Below are positions 45,282 through 55,323 of a stretch of DNA of 64,000 nucleotides, piece after piece (position 1 is the first letter of the stretch; each line of letters opens with the position of its first letter). The stretch comes from Paenibacillus sp. NEAU-GSW1 (GTDB taxonomy: Bacteria; Bacillota; Bacilli; Paenibacillales; Paenibacillaceae): positions 62,001 through 126,000 of the forward strand of contig NZ_WOVL01000013.1 of the NCBI RefSeq assembly GCF_009737085.1. The letters are read 5' to 3'. Under the pieces are notes generated by a model. It ran no database searches. It was not told the DNA's origin and worked only from the letters and a program-made list of their open reading frames with translations. A program made the position numbers and the translations under genes.

Positions 45282-46448
45282 ATGGGCCGTAAAGAAATGA
45301 TTGCCATGCTATTAGCAGGAGGAGAAGGCAAAAGACTTGGGGTGTTGACGAAGGATCTCGCCAAGCCCGCAGTATATTTCGGCGGAAAGTATCGCATTAT
45401 TGATTTCACACTGAGCAATTGCGCGCATTCCGGCATTGATACGGTCGGCGTTTTGACGCAATATCAGCCGCTCGAGCTGAATCGATATCTAGGCATCGGC
45501 ACGCCTTGGGGACTGGACCGCAAGGACGGCGGGATGGCTATATTGCCCCCTTATGTGAAACAAAAGGGCGGCGTTTGGTATACCGGAACTGCCAATGCCA
45601 TCTATCAAAATATGGCGTTCATCGAAAGGTATAACCCGAACTATGTGCTCGTTATTTCGGGCGACCATATTTATAAAATGGACTATGATCTGATGCTGCA
45701 GCATCATAAGCGCAGCGGCGCGGATTTGACTATAGCAGGTATTGAAGTGGACTGGAAAGAAGCGAGCCGATTCGGCGTCATGCATGTAGATGACGAGGAT
45801 CGCATTACGGCATTTGAAGAAAAACCGAAAACGCCGACGAGCAATATCGCTTCAATGGGCGTTTATATTTTCTCATGGCCGGTACTGCAAAAGTATTTGG
45901 TTTATGATGAAGCGAATCGCAGCTCCAATCATGATTTCGGCAAAGACGTTATTCCGGCGATGATGAGAGACGGCCTTCATCTAAACTGCTATTCGTTCCG
46001 CGGCTATTGGAAGGATGTCGGCACAATCGAAAGCTTATGGGAAGCGAACATGGATCTGCTTGCCGATGAGCCGTCGCTCGATTTATCCGACTCGAAGTGG
46101 CGCATTTACTCGGTTAGTCCGAATCGTCCGGCGCAATATATTGCTCCGGAAGCGGAGCTGAGTGCGTCGATGGTGACGGAGGGCTGCGTCGTTGAAGGCA
46201 GCATTAACCGTTCTGTACTGTTCTATGGCGTTCATTCCGGCAAAAACAGTGAAATCAGCGAATCTGTCGTTATGCCGAACGTTAGAATCGGCAAGGGATC
46301 TCGGATTTACCGGGCTATTATCGGCGAAGGCGCGGTCATCGAGGACGGCGTCACCATCGGCAATCCGGATGATGATGCGATAACGGTTGTCGCGGTGGGG
46401 GAGTTTGTCGGGAATGACCATATGCTGCTGGAGGTGGAGCCATCATGA
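45282..46448 (+). CDS. glgC: Glucose-1-phosphate adenylyltransferase, catalytic subunit
   Basis: 388 aa. Makes ADP-glucose, the committed step of glycogen synthesis. Nucleotide-binding [20 protein letters not shown] is intact, as are [14 protein letters not shown] and [20 protein letters not shown]. The C-terminal left-handed beta-helix has hexapeptide repeats ([20 protein letters not shown]). AAGGAG before ATG 45282; overlaps glgD (ATGA). Works as a hetero-oligomer with GlgD in Bacillales. Confidence 0.96.
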   Translation: MGRKEMIAMLLAGGEGKRLGVLTKDLAKPAVYFGGKYRIIDFTLSNCAHSGIDTVGVLTQYQPLELNRYLGIGTPWGLDRKDGGMAILPPYVKQKGGVWYTGTANAIYQNMAFIERYNPNYVLVISGDHIYKMDYDLMLQHHKRSGADLTIAGIEVDWKEASRFGVMHVDDEDRITAFEEKPKTPTSNIASMGVYIFSWPVLQKYLVYDEANRSSNHDFGKDVIPAMMRDGLHLNCYSFRGYWKDVGTIESLWEANMDLLADEPSLDLSDSKWRIYSVSPNRPAQYIAPEAELSASMVTEGCVVEGSINRSVLFYGVHSGKNSEISESVVMPNVRIGKGSRIYRAIIGEGAVIEDGVTIGNPDDDAITVVAVGEFVGNDHMLLEVEPS

Positions 46449-47557
46449 AGGATCGTGTAATGGGCGTTATAAACTTGATTCACGAAACGGACGAATTAGA
46501 AAAGCTAACGCAAAATCGCTGCTTGGCGACGGTGCCTTTCGGCGCCCGTTATCGATTGATCGACTTCGCATTGTCTAGTCTTGTCAACTCCGGTATACAT
46601 AAAGTGGCGGTATTCGCCCATACCAAATATCGGTCGCTTATGGATCATGTCGGATCGGGAAGCCACTGGGATTTGAACAATCGCCAAAGCGGTTTGTTCC
46701 TGCTGCCTCCGGCTACTGATGATATTCAAGAGATGAGCCGCGGCGATCTGTATCATTTCTATCAGCACCGGGACTATTTCAATCGTTCGACGCTGGAATA
46801 TGTCGTCATCACACGCAGCCACATGGTATCCAACGTAGATTTCAGGCCGATTATCGCCTATCACGAGGAGCGTGAAGCGGACATCACCGTCATCTGCAAG
46901 GAGCAGGCGAACCAGCTGCTTGGCAAAGCCCGAAAGGTGAAGATGGATGATGACGGGCGGATTACGGCGATACAAGATCATTACGGCCGCATGCTCAGCA
47001 ATTTGATTTCGATGGAAATGTACATTATGCGGAAGGATTTTCTGATGGAGCTCGTCGAGACTTCGCTGGCGCAAGGGCAGGATCATTTCGTCCGCCATGC
47101 AATCTTCTCTCGAATCGATAAGCTCCGCATTTACGGCTATAAGCACGAGGGCTACTTGAGCGTAGTAAATACAATTGAGAGCTACTTCGAGGCCAACATG
47201 AGCCTGCTTCAGCCGGAGGTATGGCGCGAGCTGTTCTTCCAGCCAGGCACTGTGTTTACGAAAGGCAAGGATGAGCCGCCTGCCCGTTACATCGGCAATG
47301 CGAAGGTTACGAATTCGCTTGTCGCTAACGGCTGCCGAATCGAGGGAACGGTGGAGAACAGCATCATTTTCCGCGGAGTCCATATTCGCAAAGGAGCGAT
47401 CGTCCGAAACAGCATTATTATGCAGAACGGCGATATCGGAGAGAACAGCTTGATTCAGAACAGCATTCTCGATAAAGACGTAACGGTTAACAGCGAACGC
47501 GACATTCGCGGAACGACGGAAAGTCCTTTTTTGGCGGGAAAAAGAAAAATAATTTAA
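46445..47557 (+). CDS. glgD: Glucose-1-phosphate adenylyltransferase, regulatory subunit GlgD
   Basis: 370 aa paralogue of GlgC. The N-terminal GGxGxRL loop is lost ([20 protein letters not shown]), as usual for GlgD, so it is probably catalytically poor and regulatory. [20 protein letters not shown] and the hexapeptide beta-helix ([20 protein letters not shown]) are kept. GGAGGTGG before ATG 46445. The reading frame is open past its stop through the 42-nt repeats to a TAA just before the glgA ribosome binding site. Confidence 0.95.
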   Translation: MKDRVMGVINLIHETDELEKLTQNRCLATVPFGARYRLIDFALSSLVNSGIHKVAVFAHTKYRSLMDHVGSGSHWDLNNRQSGLFLLPPATDDIQEMSRGDLYHFYQHRDYFNRSTLEYVVITRSHMVSNVDFRPIIAYHEEREADITVICKEQANQLLGKARKVKMDDDGRITAIQDHYGRMLSNLISMEMYIMRKDFLMELVETSLAQGQDHFVRHAIFSRIDKLRIYGYKHEGYLSVVNTIESYFEANMSLLQPEVWRELFFQPGTVFTKGKDEPPARYIGNAKVTNSLVANGCRIEGTVENSIIFRGVHIRKGAIVRNSIIMQNGDIGENSLIQNSILDKDVTVNSERDIRGTTESPFLAGKRKII

Positions 47558-47566
47558 TGGATTTGG

Positions 47567-47642
47567 AGTGACTTTGAGCTCCGCTCAAAGATCCTGATGT
47601 CGCAACGGAGTGACTTTGAGCTCCGCTCAAAGATCCTGATGT
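47567..47642 (+). repeat. Two tandem 42-nt repeats in the glgD-glgA gap
   Basis: Two units of the family seen upstream of relP, same sense relative to the downstream gene and the same 42-nt period (repeat positions 47568 and 47610). Hairpin CTTTGAGC-TCC-GCTCAAAG (first at 47572-47590) differs from the relP version by a compensated A-T to G-C pair. The second unit ends GATGTAAGGAGGG, so the glgA ribosome binding site abuts it. Confidence 0.93.
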
Positions 47643-47655
47643 AAGGAGGGAACCG

Positions 47656-49119
47656 ATGAATATACTGTTCGCGGCTTCGGAAGCGGTGCCGCTTGCCAAA
47701 TCGGGAGGATTGGCTGATGTAGTCGGAGCGCTGCCTAAGGCGCTTCGTCAAAATCAAGCCGATACTCGCGTCATATTGCCGAAATACGAGGAAATTCCGT
47801 GGGAATATATCGTCCAATTCGAGAGAATTGCCGAGTTTAACGTTTCTTTCAGTTGGAGAAATCAATATTGCGGTCTTCTTCGGGCAGAGATAGACGGTAT
47901 CGTCTATTATCTGCTCGACAATGAACATTATTTCAAGCGCAGAGGACTTTACGGGTACGGCGATGATGCGGAGCGGTTTGTGTTTTTCTGCTTTGCAGTT
48001 ATGGAGGCTTCCCGATATATGGATTTCAGGCCTGACGTCGTTCATTGCCATGATTGGCAGACGGGCTTAATTCCGTTTTTATTGCGAACAAGATATGCGT
48101 ACGATCCGGCGTGGGCCGGCGTACGCTCCGTTTTTACCATTCATAACTTAAAGTATCAAGGCTTGTTCGGCATCGATTTGCTCAAGGATTTGCTTGGCGC
48201 GGGAGACGAGCTGTTCGGACCTGACGGCCTTGAATTTCATGGAGCCGCGAGCTGCATGAAGGGCGGGCTCGTCTATGCGGACAAGCTGACAACGGTCAGC
48301 GAGACGTACGCGAAGGAAATCCAAGGATGGGAATACGGCGAGCTGCTCGACGAACTGCTGCGTTACCGTTCGGCGGACTTGAGCGGCATTGTAAACGGAA
48401 TCGACGAGGAGTTGTTCGATCCGATGAACGATTCGGCTCTCCATACCCCATACCGAAATTCGCTAAGCCGCAAACGGAAGAACAAGATCGACTTGCAGCG
48501 CGAGATGAACCTGCCGCAATCCGAGGATGTGCCGCTGATTGGCGTCGTTACCCGTCTTGTCGAGCAGAAAGGCTTTGATCTTATCGCGGCTAAACTGGAT
48601 CTTCTTATGCAAGAAGACGTTCAGCTTGTCGTGCTTGGCTCAGGGGAATATCGCTATGAGCAGCTGATGAATGAAATGGTATGCCGTTATCCGAATAAGG
48701 CCGCTGTATGGCTGGGATATAACGATCGTCTGGCACGGAGGATTTATGCGGGCTCCGATATGTATTTGATGCCGTCCCGATTCGAGCCGTGCGGTTTGAG
48801 CCAGTTGATTGCGCTTCGCTATCGTTCCGTTCCGATTGTTCGAGAAACTGGCGGGCTGAAGGATACCGTTCATTCGTACAATGAATATACTGGAGAAGGA
48901 AACGGTTTCAGCTTTACGTATTACAATGCGGAAGATTATTGGTACACCGTCAAGAGAGCGTTGTCCTTCTACCGGAATGAGGAGGCTTGGAAGCATATTG
49001 TCGCAAATGCAGCCAAAGAGGACTACAGCTGGAATCGTTCGGCCAAAGCATACAAGGTTCTTTATGAACAACTTCTAGCGGATCGAAAGGGGAAAGAGCT
49101 ATGGCCCGTCACCTCGTAA
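47656..49119 (+). CDS. glgA: Glycogen synthase (ADP-glucose dependent, GT5)
   Basis: 487 aa. Starts MNILFAASEAVPLAKSGGLA with the KxGGL ADP-glucose motif; DVVHCHDWQTGLIPFLL; GIVNGIDEELFDP; C-terminal GVVTRLVEQKGFDLI and MPSRFEPCGLSQLIALRY, the GT-B catalytic E-x7-E region. Elongates glycogen from ADP-glucose. AAGGAGGG precedes ATG 47656. The end overlaps the next gene by 19 nt. Confidence 0.96.
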   Translation: MNILFAASEAVPLAKSGGLADVVGALPKALRQNQADTRVILPKYEEIPWEYIVQFERIAEFNVSFSWRNQYCGLLRAEIDGIVYYLLDNEHYFKRRGLYGYGDDAERFVFFCFAVMEASRYMDFRPDVVHCHDWQTGLIPFLLRTRYAYDPAWAGVRSVFTIHNLKYQGLFGIDLLKDLLGAGDELFGPDGLEFHGAASCMKGGLVYADKLTTVSETYAKEIQGWEYGELLDELLRYRSADLSGIVNGIDEELFDPMNDSALHTPYRNSLSRKRKNKIDLQREMNLPQSEDVPLIGVVTRLVEQKGFDLIAAKLDLLMQEDVQLVVLGSGEYRYEQLMNEMVCRYPNKAAVWLGYNDRLARRIYAGSDMYLMPSRFEPCGLSQLIALRYRSVPIVRETGGLKDTVHSYNEYTGEGNGFSFTYYNAEDYWYTVKRALSFYRNEEAWKHIVANAAKEDYSWNRSAKAYKVLYEQLLADRKGKELWPVTS

Positions 49120-51083
49120 TCGGAAACGGCAAACTGCTGCTTAATTTGGACCAGCACTGTTTCGTTCGGGACATCTATTATCCTTACGTCGGACAACTGA
49201 ACCATGTTGGCGGACATTACTGCCGATTCGGCATTTGGATCGGAGGGCAGTTTTCTTGGCTGAATGAGCCGGAATGGAGTTTTGAGCTTGATTATATTGA
49301 AGATTCGCTTGTAACGAACATTATTGCCCGCCATGAAGGATTGGATGTTGAGCTTCATATGAACGATGGCATTCACCAGCGGGAATGTATCTATATTAAG
49401 CGGGTTGTTGTCCGGAATCGGAGAGGCGAGCCCCGTGAGGCTCGGCTGTTTTTTCATCAGGATTTGATGATTGAAGGATCGGAAGTCGGCGATACGGCAG
49501 CCTATTATCCAGAGAACAACACGCTGTTTCACTATAAGCGTTCTAACTATTTTATGTTCAGCGGCTCTTCCGACGAAGGCGGCATCATGCAGTATTCCAC
49601 GGGCATCAAACGGTTCCATTCCGCCGAAGGCACGTGGCGCGACGCCGAGGATGGCGTGCTGATGGGCAATACAATCGCCCAAGGCTCCGTAGACAGCACG
49701 ATCAGCTTCCGATCGACCGTTCCAGCAAATGGAGAGAAAACGTTCTATTACTGGATGTCGATCGGCAAAAACCTGGAGGAAGTGAAGGGGCTAAACCAGT
49801 ACGTACTGGATAATCATCCGGAAAAGCTGTTAAGCCGAATGGTTATTTATTGGAAGCACTGGCTGCGCCGCGCTGAAACTGAAATGGGTGATTTGCCTAA
49901 AGCGGTTGTTCGCAACTTCAAGCACAGCTTGCTGCTGGTACGGACGCAGGTAGATGAGAGAGGCGCGATTCTTGCAGCGAACGACACCGATATTTTGCAA
50001 TACAATCGCGACCACTACAGCTATATGTGGCCGCGTGACGGCGCCCTCATTGCCGAAGCGATGTCGCTTGCCGGCTATCAGAGCGTAATTGCGCCATTTT
50101 TTACGTTTTGTGCGCAGGCGTTGTCTCCGGAAGGCTACCTGTACCATAAATATAATCCGGACGGAACGGTCGGTTCCAGCTGGCATCCGTATATCGTACA
50201 GGGCAGCAGACGCTTGCCGATCCAGGAGGACGAAACGGCGCTCGTCTTGTTTGCGCTCTGGCAGGACTATTCGCGCAATCAAGTTATAGAACTGCCGCAG
50301 TCGCTATACAGCAATTTGATCCGAAAGTCAGCTTCGTTCCTTAGCGAGTATATTGACCCCACGCTGTCGCTGCCTAAACCGAGCTACGATCTATGGGAGG
50401 AACGGTACGGCATTTGGACGTATACGGCCGCATCGGTTTATGCCGGCCTAATGGCCTCCGCATTTTTCACCGAGCTGTTCGGCGATTATGAACGGAGCGA
50501 CCATTATAAGAATACCGCCAATATGATTAAGCAAGGGATATTGACGCATTTGTGGGACGAAGAGTCAGGTCGTTTCGCACGCGGTCTCATTCAGAAGGAT
50601 AACCGCTGGGTGAAGGATATGACACTGGAGAGCAGCTTGTTCGGCATTTGGGAATTTGGCGTCTTATCCGTGCATGACGATAAGGTAATCCGGACTATGA
50701 ATGCGATCAGGGAAGGACTGCAGGTTCGGACACATATCGGAGGCATAGCCCGTTATACGAATGACTACTATTTCCAGCAATCAGGCGAAATCGATAAAGT
50801 GCCTGGCAATCCGTGGATTATATGCACGCTTTGGATTGCCAACTTTGACATCGAATCCGCGCTGACGCTCGCCGATCTTGAAGGGCCGAAGCGGACGCTG
50901 CAATGGGTGGTTGACCATGCGCTGCAAAGCGGCCTGCTGCCGGAGCAGTTAAATCCGCATGACGGCTCGCCGTTATCGGTCGCGCCGCTCACATGGTCGC
51001 ACGCGACGTTCGTTCAGAGCGTGAGCAAATATGCGGCGAAGTACAAAGAGCTTCAAGAGGAAGCAAGCAATAGAGCGGAATAG
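49101..51083 (+). CDS. GH15 family glucoamylase-like glycoside hydrolase, cytosolic
   Basis: 660 aa. N-terminal beta-sandwich (residues 1-260, starting ARHLVIGNGKLLLNLDQHCF) and C-terminal (alpha/alpha)6 barrel. Typical GH15 motifs: SYMWPRDGALIAEA, DLWEERYGIWTYTA (general acid Glu) and LLPEQLNPHDGSP (general base Glu). No signal peptide, so it should act on intracellular alpha-glucans. AAAGGGGAAAGAG before ATG 49101; the overlap with glgA and a terminator after it make it the last gene of the glycogen operon. Confidence 0.93.
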   Translation: MARHLVIGNGKLLLNLDQHCFVRDIYYPYVGQLNHVGGHYCRFGIWIGGQFSWLNEPEWSFELDYIEDSLVTNIIARHEGLDVELHMNDGIHQRECIYIKRVVVRNRRGEPREARLFFHQDLMIEGSEVGDTAAYYPENNTLFHYKRSNYFMFSGSSDEGGIMQYSTGIKRFHSAEGTWRDAEDGVLMGNTIAQGSVDSTISFRSTVPANGEKTFYYWMSIGKNLEEVKGLNQYVLDNHPEKLLSRMVIYWKHWLRRAETEMGDLPKAVVRNFKHSLLLVRTQVDERGAILAANDTDILQYNRDHYSYMWPRDGALIAEAMSLAGYQSVIAPFFTFCAQALSPEGYLYHKYNPDGTVGSSWHPYIVQGSRRLPIQEDETALVLFALWQDYSRNQVIELPQSLYSNLIRKSASFLSEYIDPTLSLPKPSYDLWEERYGIWTYTAASVYAGLMASAFFTELFGDYERSDHYKNTANMIKQGILTHLWDEESGRFARGLIQKDNRWVKDMTLESSLFGIWEFGVLSVHDDKVIRTMNAIREGLQVRTHIGGIARYTNDYYFQQSGEIDKVPGNPWIICTLWIANFDIESALTLADLEGPKRTLQWVVDHALQSGLLPEQLNPHDGSPLSVAPLTWSHATFVQSVSKYAAKYKELQEEASNRAE

Positions 51084-51101
51084 TTACATTGAATTGCAGC
51101 T

Positions 51102-51148
51102 GAGGCTGTCCTTCCGGTCAAGTACCGGATGGACGGTCTCTTCTTTTG
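51102..51148 (+). terminator. Intrinsic terminator of the glycogen operon
   Basis: Near-perfect stem GAGGCTGTCCTTCCGGT / ACCGGATGGACGGTCTC with CAAGT loop, then TTCTTTTG. Confidence 0.85.
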
Positions 51149-51225
51149 TGAGAATTTTGAGAGAACCCCGAGGTAGAATAGGCCTTGCGTGTATGAGGAA
51201 CTACATACCTTGAGGAGGAACTGGA

Positions 51226-54200
51226 ATGACCGTTTATACTAGGATGCGAATAAAGGCAAAAAAGCTGACAACGTCTGTGCTCTGTTTCTTGATGGTCGCG
51301 GTATTGCTTCCCGATCTATCCGGGGATCAAGCATACGCCGCTAGCAGCACATTGATCCATACTGTGGCTGGCACAGGTTCAGCGGGCTACTCGGGGGACG
51401 CTGGGGCAGCAACGCTGGCCCAAATCAATACTCCTAAGGGAGTTGCTGTCGACAGCAGCGGAAATCTTTATATAGCGGACAGTTCAAACCATCGGATTCG
51501 AAAGGTGGATTCATTCGGGAATATCAGCACGGTGGCGGGAACGGGTGAAGCCGGCTATTCGGGTGACGGAGGGGCTGCAACGTCGGCCAAATTGAGTTAT
51601 CCGAGTGGAGTTGCTGTCGACAGCAGCGGGAATTTATATATTACGGACACAGGCAACTCTCGGATTCGAATGGTAGATACAGCCGGGAATATTAGCAAGG
51701 TAGCGGGTACAGGAGGTTTTGGCTATTCGGGAGACGGAGGATTGGCAACATCAGCCACGTTAGGCAACGTGCAAGGAATCGCTGTCGACAGCAGCGGAAA
51801 TGTGTTTTTTTCGGATGTCGCTTACCCCAGGATTCGGAAGATAGATACTTCCGGAAATATCAGCACGGTGGCAGGTACAGGAACCACAGACTATTCTGGT
51901 GACGGAGGACTGGCGACATCAGCCCATTTGAATCATCCGTATGGAGTAGCTGTGGACAATAGCGGAAATTTATATATCGCGGATTATGGCAATAACCGGA
52001 TTCGGAAAGTAGATACAGCCGGTAACATCAGCACGGTGGCAGGAACAGGTGTTGCGAATATTTCGGGAGACGGAGGGTTGGCGACATCGGCCGCAGTTAT
52101 ACAACCGCTTGGAGTTGCAGTAGATAACAGCGGAAATGTATATATTTCGACTTATCAGCAGATTCGGAAAATAGATGCTGATGGGATTATCAGTACAGCA
52201 GCGGGCAGCGGTGCGCCTGGCTACTCGGGTGATGGAGTCGAGCCAACGTCGGCCAGTTTGTATTATCCGTATGGAGTTGCCGTGGACAGCAACGGCGATA
52301 TGTATATTCCAGACACGAACAATTCGCGGATACGAAAAGTTGGACCAGCTTCCAGCAATGCATATTTGAGCAGCCTGACCTTGTCGGACGGGGTACTTAG
52401 CCCTGCGTTTGCGTCTGGAGTGACAGAATATACAGCAGTTGCAGATGACGATACATTCACAGTAACGCCGATTGCCAGCGATAACTATGCGACTGTAACT
52501 GTGAACGAAACACCTGTAACTAGAGGCGAAACGTCAGAAGATATCGGTTTTAGCGGCGGAAGCAGCACGGTGACAATTAAGGTGACGGCGCAGGACGGAA
52601 CGACGTCGGAGACATATACCGTAATTGTAACGCGCGAGGAATATACGGTGACGTATATCGGCAATGGCAGTACCGGAGGAAGCGTTCCGACTGACAGCAA
52701 CTCCTATTTGGGAGGAACGGCAGTTACCGTTCAGAATAATACAGGCAGCTTGACGAAGGAGGGCTATACGTTCTCAGGTTGGAATACGCAAGCAGACGGC
52801 AAGGGGACGTCATATGCCGAGGGTGATAATTTCAGCATGGGAACCGGCAATGTGAGGTTGTATGCACAGTGGAACTGGCTTGCGCACTCGGCTCCGTTTA
52901 CGCTTTCTGCGGAAGGCGGAAATGAACACATTGATTTGGACTGGAGTGCTGTTGCGGGGGCGACAAGCTATGACATTTATCAAAGTACGGAAAGCGGCGT
53001 CTACGGCAGCATTCTAGACTATACGGTGACAGGCGAAACATTCGACTATAGTGTTGCGGATTTGGAGAACGGCACGACGTACTACTTCGTGGTGAAAGCA
53101 ATTGATGTCTTTGGGGATGTCGTGTCTTCCACAGAGGCAAGCGCTACACCGCAATCGGGCGTTTTGCCGGTACTTAACACAGTGCATATTGCAAGCAGCA
53201 ACACAAAACCGACGGTTGCAAGGACTGGGGATACGGTGACGCTGACCTTTACGGCGAATAAGGAGCTCAAGGGTCTGCCGGCTGCGACGATTGCGGGACA
53301 AGCGGCAAACGTGATATCGCTAGGTGAGAACAGCTACTCGGCAGACTACACCTTTACTGGCGAAGAAGTTGAAGGTAAGGTTGCCTTCACTATCGATTTC
53401 AGCGATATGGAAAACTATATTGGCGCACAAGTAACCGCAACGACAGACGGAAGCAGCGTGAGTTATAAAAAGAAGAGCATGCCATCTGATTCAAGCACCG
53501 GCTCTTCACAGACCCAGATCATTACGGTGAATGTGGAGCAAGGCGGCAATGCCGGAGCGGTCGTAGCAACCGCTGAGATAGTCCGCACGACGGATGTGAA
53601 TGGGCGGGTTGAAGATGCAGTGACATTCGGTTCTGAGCAGGCGGAGCGGACGATTCAGCAGCTTGCGGCTGCTGGATCCAATCGGGCAACCATTGTTATT
53701 CCGGATCCGAAAGACGAAGTGTCGGAGCTAAATGTTATCATTCCGAAAGCTTCGGCGCGGTTGCTTGCAGAAGGCGGCGTAAGCCTGGAAATTAATACAG
53801 CGAATGCAAAAATTATTATTCCGAACGATTCGCTGCAAGGATTGACGGAAGATATCTATTTCCGCGTCGTGCCGGTTAAAGAGAAGTCGAAACAGGAAGA
53901 AATCGAATTGCGCGCACAGACGGAGCAAGTCGTTCGGGAAGCGTTTGATGACAATGCTGAACATATCAACATTATCGGTCGGCCGATGACGATTGAGACG
54001 AATATGCAAAGTCGTCAGGTCACGTTAGTGCTGCCGCTCGAAGAACGTTCCTATAGCGAAGCGGAGCTTTTGGATATGGGCGTATACATCGAGCACAGCG
54101 ATGGGGAGATCGAGCTGGCCAAAGGCGAAGTTGTTGCATATGACCGTTCCGGAAAGCTAAGCATTCAGTTTACGATCAACAAGTTCAGCACGTTTACAAT

Positions 54201-54849
54201 TGTGCACATGGAAGGCTGGTCACAGCTGCTTAACGGAGAGAGCGATCTGCATGAAGCATACATCCATGGCTATCCGGATGGCAGCTTCGGACCTGAACGC
54301 AGCATTACTCGCGCGGAAATGGCGGCGATGCTCGTACGCGTTATTGGCAAAGGCGGCAGAGCGGACGGCATTGCCTATTTAGACGTAGCTCAAACGCATT
54401 GGGCGAAAAATGAGATTGGCGAAGCGACAATGCTCGGACTGATGACAGGTTATCCGGACGGCAGCTTTAAGCCGGATCAACAGATTAGCCGCGCAGAGAT
54501 GGCGGCAATAATTGCACGGATTACGAATGCGAGCGACAGCGTAACGGACGGCAGTTTCATGGATATAAGCGGACATTGGGCGCAGGGGGCAATAGTTGAA
54601 GCACAGTCGGCGGGAATAATGAGCGGATATTCGGACGGTACCTTCCGGCCGGATCAGCCGCTGACCCGAGCAGAGGCGGTTGTCACCATCAACCGTCTGC
54701 TTGACCGAGGTCCGTTGTCTGGAGCACCGTCCAAATGGAGCGATGTTTCGGAGCAGCACTGGGCGTATGCGCATATACAGGAAGCTTCGATTAGTCACAA
54801 TTTCGAAGCCCTAATAGGCGGAGGAGAGAAATACGCAGCGGCTCCGTAA
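51226..54849 (+). CDS. Secreted NHL-propeller surface protein with SLH anchor
   Basis: 1207 aa. Signal peptide (hydrophobic 17-32, cleavage near QAYAA). Six NHL repeats (about 45-375, for example GVAVDSSGNLYIADSSNHRI) form a likely six-bladed beta-propeller. A cadherin-like beta-sandwich (LSSLTLSDGVLSPAFASGVT), an InlB/Listeria-Bacteroides repeat (EGYTFSGWNTQADG), an FN3 domain, an Ig-like domain and a Glu-rich segment follow. Three SLH domains close the protein, with anchor motifs ITRAE, ISRAE and LTRAE. SLH binding to pyruvylated wall polymer implies cell-surface display; ligand unknown. GAGGAGGAACTGG before ATG 51226. Confidence 0.93.
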   Translation: MTVYTRMRIKAKKLTTSVLCFLMVAVLLPDLSGDQAYAASSTLIHTVAGTGSAGYSGDAGAATLAQINTPKGVAVDSSGNLYIADSSNHRIRKVDSFGNISTVAGTGEAGYSGDGGAATSAKLSYPSGVAVDSSGNLYITDTGNSRIRMVDTAGNISKVAGTGGFGYSGDGGLATSATLGNVQGIAVDSSGNVFFSDVAYPRIRKIDTSGNISTVAGTGTTDYSGDGGLATSAHLNHPYGVAVDNSGNLYIADYGNNRIRKVDTAGNISTVAGTGVANISGDGGLATSAAVIQPLGVAVDNSGNVYISTYQQIRKIDADGIISTAAGSGAPGYSGDGVEPTSASLYYPYGVAVDSNGDMYIPDTNNSRIRKVGPASSNAYLSSLTLSDGVLSPAFASGVTEYTAVADDDTFTVTPIASDNYATVTVNETPVTRGETSEDIGFSGGSSTVTIKVTAQDGTTSETYTVIVTREEYTVTYIGNGSTGGSVPTDSNSYLGGTAVTVQNNTGSLTKEGYTFSGWNTQADGKGTSYAEGDNFSMGTGNVRLYAQWNWLAHSAPFTLSAEGGNEHIDLDWSAVAGATSYDIYQSTESGVYGSILDYTVTGETFDYSVADLENGTTYYFVVKAIDVFGDVVSSTEASATPQSGVLPVLNTVHIASSNTKPTVARTGDTVTLTFTANKELKGLPAATIAGQAANVISLGENSYSADYTFTGEEVEGKVAFTIDFSDMENYIGAQVTATTDGSSVSYKKKSMPSDSSTGSSQTQIITVNVEQGGNAGAVVATAEIVRTTDVNGRVEDAVTFGSEQAERTIQQLAAAGSNRATIVIPDPKDEVSELNVIIPKASARLLAEGGVSLEINTANAKIIIPNDSLQGLTEDIYFRVVPVKEKSKQEEIELRAQTEQVVREAFDDNAEHINIIGRPMTIETNMQSRQVTLVLPLEERSYSEAELLDMGVYIEHSDGEIELAKGEVVAYDRSGKLSIQFTINKFSTFTIVHMEGWSQLLNGESDLHEAYIHGYPDGSFGPERSITRAEMAAMLVRVIGKGGRADGIAYLDVAQTHWAKNEIGEATMLGLMTGYPDGSFKPDQQISRAEMAAIIARITNASDSVTDGSFMDISGHWAQGAIVEAQSAGIMSGYSDGTFRPDQPLTRAEAVVTINRLLDRGPLSGAPSKWSDVSEQHWAYAHIQEASISHNFEALIGGGEKYAAAP

Positions 54850-54860
54850 TAAGCTGTCAA

Positions 54861-54899
54861 TAATGGCGTCACAGGGATTATCCTGTGGCGCCATTATTA
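54861..54899 (+). terminator. Probable terminator after the SLH protein gene
   Basis: Stem TAATGGCGTCACAGG / CCTGTGGCGCCATTA with GATTAT loop. Strong hairpin but only a weak T-run (TTATT). Confidence 0.65.
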
Positions 54900-54909
54900 T
54901 TGAGTGTAT

Positions 54910-55186
54910 TTATCTCACGATCCCGCCATTGTAATGCAATTCATATACCTTTTGGCCTTCAAGAGAAATAATTTCTTTCCCATAAAAGCATTCAAGAGCT
55001 CCTTCGTGTTCGTTATCGAAAACAAAAGTAATCGCCATTGCGGTATTCCAGCTGTTTCGAACCGTTTAATAATGGCTGTACCGATGCATCGTCACCCTGG
55101 GATGCGTAAGTTTTTCTCTTTGCCTCTACTAGAAAGTTTGTGAGCTGATCATAGCGATTAAGCAAATAACCCCCTCCGTTGTTCAT
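54910..55186 (-). pseudogene. Frameshifted DUF5680-like gene remnant
   Basis: On the minus strand ATG 55186 opens a 57-codon frame with FLVEAKRKTYASQGDDASVQ and PLLNGSKQLEYRNGDYF, which I recognise as DUF5680-like, then hits TAA. In the +1 frame the similarity continues (ALECFYGKEIISLEGQKVYE, LHYNGG) to TAA at 54910. The total length is 277 nt (3n+1), so one indel near 55013-55023 breaks it. GGAGGGGG-like purines lie just inside the start. Family function unknown; a sequencing error cannot be excluded. Confidence 0.65.
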
Positions 55187-55323
55187 TTAAACCTTATTCA
55201 TTAATCTAACTCCCACTAAAATCGAACATATGTTCCAAGAGGTGAAGTCGGTTTTTCAATTATCGATAAACAGCAGGTTGGCGACTATTGTTCACTAGTT
55301 AAATGAGACTTTTGTTTTCAAGT

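Noticed and set aside
54904-55143. 79-codon plus-strand ORF
   Set aside because: It is antisense to the DUF5680-like remnant, has no ribosome binding site and no recognisable family.
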